From Neisseriaceae bacterium (GTDB taxonomy: Bacteria; Pseudomonadota; Gammaproteobacteria; Burkholderiales; UBA11063), in assembly GCA_947470205.1 (NCBI GenBank), contig CANISK010000114.1:1-5404 (forward strand): a stretch of 5,404 nt of DNA, read 5' to 3'. The first letter of the stretch is position 1, and each line of letters begins with the position of its first letter. The position numbers and the translations under genes are program-made. Under the pieces are notes generated by a model. That model ran no database searches. It had not been told where the DNA came from and worked only from the letters and a program-made list of their open reading frames with translations. Positions 1-5,404 of this stretch are shown here, piece by piece.

Positions 1-45
1 AATGACAGTGTTTATTAGTTTCTTATGTCGAATTAGTATTTTATG

Positions 46-63
46 AGGTTATGCAAGAGGTCT
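46..63 (+). repeat. 18-nt repeat block, left copy of an inverted pair
   Basis: AGGTTATGCAAGAGGTCT at 46-63 matches the reverse complement of 5297-5314 at 17 of 18 positions (the difference is G/A). The match continues weakly outward through a TTAT-type stretch. The sequence AATGACA at 1-7 equals the outer flank of the intact hairpin seen near the right copy, so a hairpin may lie just left of the window. The block looks like the end of a mobile element or a dispersed intergenic repeat. No transposase is present in the window, so the class is unproven. Confidence 0.55.
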
Positions 64-131
64 ATTAAATTACATTCAACCCATTGTGAATAAATGATGT
101 ATATTATATATAATGTATCTATACTAAGATT

Positions 132-1439
132 TTACTCATTGATTTTAACATATGCTCCATCCCGTATACTTCTTAACCACTCCACATACAATAATGATGC
201 TTTCATGTCTCTTATTTCTTGTTTGACGGTAGATTTTAATAAGTCGTTAGTTTTGTCTACTGTACGAATATTTTCTAATTGCAAAATATGCCATCCAAAT
301 AGTGTTTTAAATGGGGCACTAATATTTCCTATTTGTGTATTTAACATCATATTTTCAAATTCTGGCACTGTATCCCCAACGCTTAACCACCCCAAATCTC
401 CACCGTTCATCCCGCTTGCATCTTCTGAGTTTTCTTTGGCAAGCGTAATGAAGTGTTCATTTTGTGCCGTAGAATTTACAGTATCTTTATCTAACTGTGA
501 TTTAATGGTGGTAATTTTTTGGTGCGCCTCTTCATCGCTATTGTTCTCACCTACTTTAATTAAAATATGTCGCACTTGATATTGTTTTACAGATTGAACA
601 ACTCCCACTTTTCTGATATCATTTATTTTAAAAATTAAAAAACCAACCGGAAGCTCTATGATTGAAGTAAACTCATCTTTTTTAATTTTAGATAATTCAT
701 TTACAATCACAGGAGGCAATGCAATATTACTTTTCCAACCCAATTCACCACCCATCATAGCATTGGGTGCATTTGAGTATCTGATTGACACCTGATTGAA
801 TGATTCTCCATTTATAAGAGCATTATAAGCCATATGTGCAATTGCTTCTTTATTTTTCCTATCAATTGTGGTTGCATGCTCCTGTGTGCCGATTATAATG
901 TATGATAAATTATAATTTGTGCGATGTTTGAATATTTCGCTATTTAATACCTGACTTATCTCATCATCTGTTACCGCTATTCTGGCATCTACCTCTCGTT
1001 GCTTTAAGCGTTCAGTGATAATTTGCTCATATATTTGTTTTTTAAATGTATCAAATGAAATGTCATCTTGTAAAAGCTTAGCCTTAAAGCTATCGACTGT
1101 AAGACTTTGTGCTTTAGTTATGTTATGTAATGCCATATCTATATCAGTATTTGTTGCCGTTATGCCAAGCTTTTGTGCAAGACCCAACTCTATTTGCAAC
1201 ATAATCATTTGATTTAATACGTTATTTTTAAATTCTTCGTTATTTGGTACATTTATTCCTTTTTGTTTATAAGTTTTTTGCATTAATGCAATTTCATTAT
1301 TTAATTGATTTGAAGTTATAATTGTTTTATTAACAAATACAATTATTTTATCAATAGTGTTGATTTTATCTTTCTCATTTATAGTGGTTGCAAATGCTGA
1401 GCTAGATAAAAATATAAATAGTAAAAAAATACGAAGCAT
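132..1439 (-). CDS. surA: SurA, periplasmic chaperone / peptidyl-prolyl cis-trans isomerase
   Basis: SurA escorts unfolded outer-membrane proteins, including LptD in E. coli, across the periplasm to the BAM complex. The product from the chosen start is 435 aa, close to E. coli SurA (428 aa). Residues 1-17 form a signal peptide ending in Ser-Ala-Phe-Ala before Thr-Thr, a good signal peptidase I site. Residues about 25-170 are the helical SurA N-terminal chaperone domain. Two parvulin (rotamase) domains follow at about 173-274 and 286-390, each with the hallmark GG(E/D)LGW motif (230-235 and 346-351) and a GF/GWHIL-type final strand. A C-terminal helix (about 400-425) completes the SurA core, as in the E. 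coli fold. The frame can be opened upstream at GTG 1451, but that codon lies inside the Shine-Dalgarno sequence AAGGTG, so ATG at 1439 is preferred. The gene follows lptD by 64 nt and is probably co-transcribed with it. No convincing hairpin-plus-U-tract terminator is visible after the stop. The identification is firm; only the start is open. Confidence 0.95.
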   Translation of the reverse strand: MLRIFLLFIFLSSSAFATTINEKDKINTIDKIIVFVNKTIITSNQLNNEIALMQKTYKQKGINVPNNEEFKNNVLNQMIMLQIELGLAQKLGITATNTDIDMALHNITKAQSLTVDSFKAKLLQDDISFDTFKKQIYEQIITERLKQREVDARIAVTDDEISQVLNSEIFKHRTNYNLSYIIIGTQEHATTIDRKNKEAIAHMAYNALINGESFNQVSIRYSNAPNAMMGGELGWKSNIALPPVIVNELSKIKKDEFTSIIELPVGFLIFKINDIRKVGVVQSVKQYQVRHILIKVGENNSDEEAHQKITTIKSQLDKDTVNSTAQNEHFITLAKENSEDASGMNGGDLGWLSVGDTVPEFENMMLNTQIGNISAPFKTLFGWHILQLENIRTVDKTNDLLKSTVKQEIRDMKASLLYVEWLRSIRDGAYVKINE

Positions 1440-1448
1440 AATGAAAAT

Positions 1449-1454
1449 CACCTT
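1449..1454 (-). promoter_or_regulatory. Ribosome binding site of surA
   Basis: The minus strand reads AAGGTGAT here, matching the 3' half of the consensus TAAGGAGGTGATC. It overlaps the upstream in-frame GTG (1451-1449), so that GTG is unlikely to be the start. The spacing from AAGG to ATG 1439 is 11 nt, somewhat long but workable. The same AAGGTGA core precedes lptD. Confidence 0.6.
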
Positions 1455-1462
1455 TTTATAAT

Positions 1463-1484
1463 GCGTGGGAATGACATATTGGCA
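1463..1484 (-). repeat. Degenerate copy of the dispersed hairpin repeat, between lptD and surA
   Basis: The plus strand at 1463-1484 aligns with the reverse complement of 5322-5345. The alignment has one C-to-T substitution in the GCGCGGGAATGACAT block and a 2-nt deletion just before the shared TTGGCA, giving 21 of 24 positions identical. Only one arm of the hairpin (GTGGGAAT) is left, so it can no longer fold like the intact copy at 5336-5355. It reads in the opposite orientation to that copy and fills about a third of the 64-nt gap. I infer an old insertion that decayed between two co-transcribed genes. Confidence 0.55.
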
Positions 1485-1503
1485 ATGACTGATTTTTATA
1501 ATT

Positions 1504-3969
1504 TTATCTTATGGTAGTTACAGGAGCATACCCAGGTATATTTTGCTTCAATTCGCTAGCAGGATCCCCACTACCCACCCCATTACCCAGCCCTCTTAAT
1601 GTGAATTGGAGTAAATAGGCTTGAGTGTAGGCACTCTGAGTGCTATATTGACCGTTATTAGTAGTTGCATTAGTTGCAAATTGTTCATATAAAAACGCTA
1701 AAGACCAACATCCACCATTATATTCAATCCCACCCAATGAATTTATCCTCTGGCCCCGTGTGAGATCATAATTAAATCTGCCGTCTACTAACCAGTTATC
1801 TGAGAATAAATTCCATTGTCCTGATACATCAAGAAGATATTGGTTTTCAGTGTACACTGGAGAGTAGCCTTGAGATGGACTCCATGAATAGAAAAATATT
1901 GGCATTTGATATTGATATGAGTATTTGAGATTAATAACCTTATGTAGCTCTGGATTGTAATTGAGTTGTGCCATATATCCGTCTACCACATTAAAAAGAG
2001 TGTCATATTGAAAGTTTCCACTTGTTGATATATGATTTCCCCAGTTATTATTCAGTTCGGCGATAAGATTTGGCATTGGCTGGTACAATTGTCCATATTG
2101 TGAATAACTACCATATAAAAGATTATTTGATGGTGTTACATAATAACGATACCCCACCCCCCAATTTGCTAATTCAAGTCCAGTATCTGAATTTAAAATC
2201 CGAGAATTTAACCCCATTGTAATATCATTATCGGAATTAACTCTATCGTACCCCGAAAATCTATTTTCACTAAAAAGTTGGTTTAGGTTTGGTGTGGATA
2301 CTGCAGTATCAAAAACTGGCAAATTTGCTTGATTGATTTGTGGGATATATAGATAATATAACCTAGGCTCTAGAGTTTGAGTAATGCTTGAATTAAACCA
2401 ATTGGTTGATTTATCAAAATATAGACCAGAATCAATTGAAGTGATTGGGATTTCACGAGAAACTTCCGCACCATCTGGATAAAATCCAGCATATGGGGAT
2501 AGTATATAATCTGTATAATTATAACCAAATTTTGGGGTAATGTAACCCCAATTTGATGTAAAAGGAGTGGTGAGGCTTGGGTATATAACTAATCTATCGC
2601 CATCTTGCAATGGACTTGGCACCCCTGTATTACCTGCATTTTCTAAAATATTACCAGATAAAACACCAGATCTAAACAATGTAAGCTGTGAATTTAGATT
2701 AAATTTAAAAATACTATCGTCTAGAGCTAGTGGGTTTACGTTAAAATTTATCTGCGGAAGGGAGGAGTATATTGCAGGTGCTGCTGGTTGATTAGACGGA
2801 TTTAATGTTTGATAACCTTGCATTTTTGCATCAAATAACCCCCAGGATGGCTTGTATCTGATATATGCGGAGCGTTCTAAATTTATGTTATCTGCAAATG
2901 AATTGGCATTGCCAAAATCTACAAAATAATTATTATCAGATGCGCTATTAAAGGTATAACCAGTAGTCCAGTCTTTTGTAAGCGTGGTATCATCCAACAT
3001 ATGCCAATAATATCTATACTCATGAGTTTGCATATCACTCGGAAGCTGTTCGGTATATATTTCCCCTTTGCTACTATCGGTTAGGTATCTAAAATCATCG
3101 GTTGCCATAAAACCAGATAAGCTATAAAATTTGGCATCAATTGTCATATCATAATTAGGCGCCATATTCCAATAATATGGGATACCAACAAATAGATTAG
3201 CGCCAGTATAACTACTACTATTTAATGAGCCAATTTCTGGAATGAGAAAACCAGAACGCCTCTTTCCCATTGGGAACTGTAGATATGGCGTATAGGCAAC
3301 TGGTAATTTATCTACATAAAAAGTGGCATCACGAGATGTACCTTGGCTATCGTAGTTATCAATATCTGTAGTTTTTGCGGTAAAATGCCATGCTGGGTCA
3401 TTGATATCACAACTAGTAAAAAAACTATTATTAGCACGATATTCATCTTTGTTGTAGATAACTATACTATCCCCTGCTACATATAAATCGGTTTTATTAT
3501 CTTTCGCTGTTGCCTTTGTCAGAACTCCTGAATTTAAGTCTAGATAATAATCAATCCATTCCCCAGTCATTACGTTGTACTGTTGGGTTAATGTCACTTT
3601 TTCCCCGATTGCATGTGATGTGTTTTGATTGTACATTAACCAGTTAGCTTGCAATGTTTGATTGTTTTTATATGCAGTTACTTCGCCATCCAAGAAATAT
3701 ACACCATCTTTTTGCCCCTGTAAGGAATTACTTTGCAATACAGTACTAGATTCAGATGCACTGGAGGGGGACACAAAATCATCCCCTGATTGCTCCATCC
3801 AGTAATTATCCTGTATGCTGCAACTAGGATAGGTGGCACTTGATTGGTTTAGCAACATATGCAATTCATCATCATCATCATTTGATATTGTATTATTTGG
3901 ATTGGAGTATATGTATAATGAATTTATCAACAAAAAAAACACCAATAACAATTTTATACATCTTGGCAT
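1504..3969 (-). CDS. lptD: LptD, outer-membrane LPS assembly protein
   Basis: LptD (Imp/OstA), with lipoprotein LptE, forms the outer-membrane translocon that inserts LPS into the outer leaflet. The product is 821 aa from ATG 3969 (E. coli about 784). Residues 1-22 form a basic-hydrophobic signal peptide. Residues about 86-190 are the periplasmic OstA/LptA-like jellyroll. The rest is a Tyr/Asn/aromatic-rich beta-barrel with family blocks: LPVAYTPYLQFP with GKRRSGFLIPEIG (222-247), LEPRLYYLYIP to LPVFDT (533-555), NRFSGYDRVN (569-578), and a C-terminal part ending in IPGYAPV. Mature cysteines are C50, C187 and C754. The C-terminal pair usual in E. coli (Cys-Cys) is Gly-Cys here (GGCW, 752-755). 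The frame can extend to GTG 3975, but that GTG is part of the Shine-Dalgarno sequence, so ATG 3969 is chosen. An Asp-rich run just after the signal peptide is encoded by five GAT-type triplets. mrp lies 12 nt upstream and surA 64 nt downstream, which suggests one operon. Confidence 0.96.
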   Translation of the reverse strand: MPRCIKLLLVFFLLINSLYIYSNPNNTISNDDDDELHMLLNQSSATYPSCSIQDNYWMEQSGDDFVSPSSASESSTVLQSNSLQGQKDGVYFLDGEVTAYKNNQTLQANWLMYNQNTSHAIGEKVTLTQQYNVMTGEWIDYYLDLNSGVLTKATAKDNKTDLYVAGDSIVIYNKDEYRANNSFFTSCDINDPAWHFTAKTTDIDNYDSQGTSRDATFYVDKLPVAYTPYLQFPMGKRRSGFLIPEIGSLNSSSYTGANLFVGIPYYWNMAPNYDMTIDAKFYSLSGFMATDDFRYLTDSSKGEIYTEQLPSDMQTHEYRYYWHMLDDTTLTKDWTTGYTFNSASDNNYFVDFGNANSFADNINLERSAYIRYKPSWGLFDAKMQGYQTLNPSNQPAAPAIYSSLPQINFNVNPLALDDSIFKFNLNSQLTLFRSGVLSGNILENAGNTGVPSPLQDGDRLVIYPSLTTPFTSNWGYITPKFGYNYTDYILSPYAGFYPDGAEVSREIPITSIDSGLYFDKSTNWFNSSITQTLEPRLYYLYIPQINQANLPVFDTAVSTPNLNQLFSENRFSGYDRVNSDNDITMGLNSRILNSDTGLELANWGVGYRYYVTPSNNLLYGSYSQYGQLYQPMPNLIAELNNNWGNHISTSGNFQYDTLFNVVDGYMAQLNYNPELHKVINLKYSYQYQMPIFFYSWSPSQGYSPVYTENQYLLDVSGQWNLFSDNWLVDGRFNYDLTRGQRINSLGGIEYNGGCWSLAFLYEQFATNATTNNGQYSTQSAYTQAYLLQFTLRGLGNGVGSGDPASELKQNIPGYAPVTTIR

Positions 3970-3972
3970 AGT

Positions 3973-3978
3973 CACCTT
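3973..3978 (-). promoter_or_regulatory. Ribosome binding site of lptD
   Basis: The minus strand reads TAAAGGTGACT and then ATG (3969-3967). AAGGTGA pairs with the anti-Shine-Dalgarno sequence and sits 5 nt (counted from GG) before that ATG. The alternative in-frame GTG at 3975 lies within this element and would have no binding site of its own. The element falls in the 12-nt gap after the mrp stop, so translational coupling to mrp is plausible. Confidence 0.65.
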
Positions 3979-3981
3979 TAT

Positions 3982-4827
3982 TTATTTTGGCACAATCGAA
4001 ATTGTACCAAATTTTGCAGTATAATCTTTTGGTAATTTTGATAAATTGATTAATGTTTTTTCTGATATTTGATGGTAGTGATTTGCGATATCTGGATTGA
4101 TATCGATAAGTGGGATTCCGGTATCACTTGCACGACAGATATCTGTATGCAGTGGAAGACGCCCTAATATTTCAAGATTATATAACTTTTGTAGTTTATC
4201 CGTTCCATGTTCACCAAATATTGCATCCGTATGGCCACATTTTACGCATGTATGAAGCGACATGTTTTCAATCACACCCAAACACGGTATATTCATTTTG
4301 TTATACATTGCTATTGATTTACCAACATCCACCAATGCTATGTCTTGTGGAGTGGTGACAGTTATTACACCAGTTAATGGCATTTTTTGACACATGGTAA
4401 GATGTATATCTCCAGTACCGGGTGGCATATCAACAATAAGGATATCCAATTCACCCCATTTAGTATCAAAAAGTAACTGGTTTAATGCTTTATTAATAAT
4501 AGCACCACGCCAAATAGCTGGTTGTTTCTCATCTATCAAAAAACCAAATGATAAAATCTGCAGATTAAATTTTTTTAGCGGCACAAAAAGCGAATCCTCC
4601 ACCTCTGGATGAAAAGATTTTTCTCCAACTAAAGTGGGTACCGATGGGCCATAAATATCTGCATCTAATAATCCAACTTTTAAATTGAGCTTAGAGAGGC
4701 TAATTGCGAGATTAAAAGCAGTGGTGGATTTACCAACGCCACCTTTTCCTGATGTTACTGCAATGATGTTTTTAATATTTGGTAGTCTAGTTGTGTTGTT
4801 GTAAACTTTATGAGCAAGTATGGTCAT
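3982..4827 (-). CDS. mrp: Mrp/ApbC-family iron-sulfur cluster carrier ATPase
   Basis: Mrp/ApbC (Nbp35/Ind1 family) is a cytoplasmic, dimeric P-loop ATPase that binds a labile 4Fe-4S cluster and passes it to apo-proteins. The 281-aa product has the deviant Walker A GKGGVGKS (27-34, with the signature lysine K28), the switch-like DADIYGPSVP (55-64), the Walker B region DILIVDMPPGTGD (128-140), the family block TTPQDIALVDV (158-168), ENMS (187-190), and the CxxC cluster ligands C194 and C197. It lacks the N-terminal DUF59/MIP18-like domain of E. coli Mrp (about 369 aa), and the P-loop begins only about 26 residues from the start. This short architecture is common in the family, so it need not be a truncation. 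ATG 4827 is the only reasonable start. The purine-rich leader before it (AAAGAAAG) is a poor Shine-Dalgarno match. It is the first gene of the apparent operon with lptD and surA. No clear sigma-70 promoter could be assigned upstream. Confidence 0.95.
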   Translation of the reverse strand: MTILAHKVYNNTTRLPNIKNIIAVTSGKGGVGKSTTAFNLAISLSKLNLKVGLLDADIYGPSVPTLVGEKSFHPEVEDSLFVPLKKFNLQILSFGFLIDEKQPAIWRGAIINKALNQLLFDTKWGELDILIVDMPPGTGDIHLTMCQKMPLTGVITVTTPQDIALVDVGKSIAMYNKMNIPCLGVIENMSLHTCVKCGHTDAIFGEHGTDKLQKLYNLEILGRLPLHTDICRASDTGIPLIDINPDIANHYHQISEKTLINLSKLPKDYTAKFGTISIVPK

Positions 4828-5116
4828 TATTCTTTATATTTCTTTCTTTTATAAACTCCGTAGATTTGGTGCAGATTTTGATTAACTCATCTTACGCAGT
4901 AATTATGAAACTGTATTATTTGTACAGGTTTTTATCATTTAAGCGAAACAATATTTTATGGATAGATATTATCATAAATCGTTGTTAAACGTGCAAATTA
5001 AACATTACTTACGCTCCGTACTTTGATTCATAATTTCCTTGAAATATCTATGATATTGTTGAGCTAACTATTTTATCATATCGCACATTATTTGACAATT
5101 TGCAAAAATATTATAA

Positions 5117-5269
5117 ATATTTGATACGCAAATTGTATTCTCTAACGAGAAGCAGACAGGTTTTTTTGGTACCGAAGAAAAGTATCAGAAATTTTTAAAA
5201 CAACACGAAGATGGCAGATACATTCAAATTAACAATGAACACAAAATTATGTCAGTTAGGAGGATATAA
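5117..5269 (+). pseudogene. Possible gene remnant, unrecognised
   Basis: After a TAA at 5114-5116 this frame stays open to TAA 5267-5269 and encodes about 50 residues. The stretch includes KQTGFFGTEEKYQKFLKQ and, nearer the end, GRYIQINNEHKIMSVRRI. The composition is hydrophilic, rich in Lys/Glu/Gln, and looks protein-like. There is no ATG until 5249 and no ribosome binding site, so it cannot be a normal complete gene. It may be the 3' end of a gene whose front was lost, next to the repeat material at 5287-5355. I do not recognise the family. Chance coding-like sequence is the main alternative. Confidence 0.25.
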
Positions 5270-5296
5270 AAAATAATTACTACCATTTGGCATATT

Positions 5297-5314
5297 AGAC
5301 TTCTTGCATAACCT
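5297..5314 (-). repeat. 18-nt repeat block, right copy of an inverted pair
   Basis: AGACTTCTTGCATAACCT on the plus strand is the inverted counterpart of 46-63, with one mismatch. It lies 21 nt from the hairpin repeat at 5336-5355, and a short TTGGCA/TGCCAA inverted repeat (5287-5292 and 5322-5327) brackets it. The block plus hairpin may be one composite intergenic element. The resemblance to insertion-sequence ends is inference. Confidence 0.55.
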
Positions 5315-5335
5315 ATAAAAGTGCCAATTTATGTC

Positions 5336-5355
5336 ATTCCCGCGCAGGCGGGAAT
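5336..5355. repeat. Intact hairpin repeat of ATTCCC-N8-GGGAAT type (dRS3-like)
   Basis: ATTCCCGC (5336-5343), a four-base loop GCAG, and GCGGGAAT (5348-5355) form a perfect 8-bp stem. The element is strikingly GC-rich against its AT-rich surroundings. Its pattern equals the ATTCCC-N8-GGGAAT form of the dRS3 repeat described in Neisseria, and similar GTCATTCCCGC...GCGGGAATCC elements recur in many bacterial genomes. No U-tract follows on either strand, so it is not a typical intrinsic terminator. A degenerate relative lies at 1463-1484. Confidence 0.7.
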
Positions 5356-5404
5356 CCATTCAATGTAGATAGTCACCTTTTAAAATGAATGTTGGGTGTT
5401 GTAA

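Larger units (their letters stand above)
4828..5404. other. 577-nt region without an intact gene, upstream of mrp
   Basis: This AT-rich stretch should hold the promoter and leader of the mrp-lptD-surA unit, but no well-spaced -35/-10 pair stands out on the minus strand. The nearest AT-rich boxes, such as TATAAA around 4850, have no good -35 partner. It also holds the possible coding remnant at 5117-5269 and the repeat cluster at 5287-5355. I see no tRNA, CRISPR array or riboswitch. Positions 5356-5404 show nothing I can name, apart from a 12-nt match (5369-5380) to the lptD ribosome-binding region at 3968-3979. Confidence 0.6.

Noticed and set aside
74..91. ATTCA/TGAAT hairpin downstream of surA as a terminator
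   Set aside because: It has only a 5-bp AT-rich stem with an 8-nt loop and no U-tract on the minus strand.
94..579. Plus-strand 161-codon open frame
   Set aside because: It lies antisense to the 3' part of surA, shows no domain features, and has no convincing ribosome binding site; it is a shadow of the real gene.
4911..4927. CTGTA-N7-TACAG palindrome upstream of mrp, resembling a LexA (SOS) box
   Set aside because: The gammaproteobacterial LexA box needs CTG-N10-CAG; here the spacing is N11. No SOS-type gene lies nearby, and a 5-bp palindrome is expected by chance in AT-rich sequence.
4791..4988. Plus-strand 65-codon open frame overlapping the mrp start and leader
   Set aside because: It has no recognisable motif or ribosome binding site. 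Its hydrophobic and basic composition is what AT-rich noncoding DNA produces.
5005..5067. Minus-strand 20-codon open stretch (LAQQYHRYFKEIMNQSTERK) ending at TAA
   Set aside because: It is preceded directly by an in-frame TAG, has no suitable start with a ribosome binding site, and is too short to support as a gene or remnant.
5369..5380. 12-nt exact match (ATAGTCACCTTT) to the lptD ribosome-binding region at 3968-3979, suggesting a minus-strand start
   Set aside because: No start codon is correctly placed after it on the minus strand; the following frame runs through the hairpin repeat and stops soon. The match is short enough to be chance.

Overview
The window is AT-rich (roughly mid-30s percent GC by eye). 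It carries three complete protein genes, all on the minus strand, in the transcription order mrp (apbC) -> lptD -> surA. LptD and SurA are outer-membrane biogenesis proteins, so the source is a Gram-negative bacterium that makes lipopolysaccharide. The lptD-surA adjacency and the protein features fit a gammaproteobacterium. The low GC and the repeat debris would suit a host-associated or reduced-genome lineage, but that is inference and I cannot name the genus.

Layout by plus-strand coordinate. Positions 1-131 lie downstream of surA and contain an 18-nt repeat (46-63) and no gene. surA (132-1439) encodes a periplasmic chaperone/peptidyl-prolyl isomerase with two parvulin domains. The gap 1440-1503 holds the surA ribosome binding site and a degenerate piece of a dispersed repeat. 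lptD (1504-3969) encodes the outer-membrane LPS translocon. It starts 12 nt after the mrp stop codon. mrp (3982-4827) encodes an Fe-S cluster carrier P-loop ATPase in the short form that lacks the N-terminal DUF59/MIP18 domain. Positions 4828-5404 hold no intact gene. They contain a possible gene remnant on the plus strand (about 5117-5269), a second, inverted copy of the 18-nt repeat (5297-5314), and a perfect 8-bp-stem hairpin (5336-5355) of the ATTCCC-N8-GGGAAT type.

The spacing suggests one transcription unit. LptD is a well-known SurA client in E. coli, where the two genes are also neighbours, so lptD and surA form a coherent module. mrp has no obvious functional tie to it. The E. coli genes that follow surA (pdxA, rsmA, apaG, apaH) are not seen in the 131 nt present here. 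I found no new multi-gene system. The most interesting points are the inverted repeat blocks at both window ends, a related repeat scar inside the operon, and an LptD with three mature cysteines instead of four.
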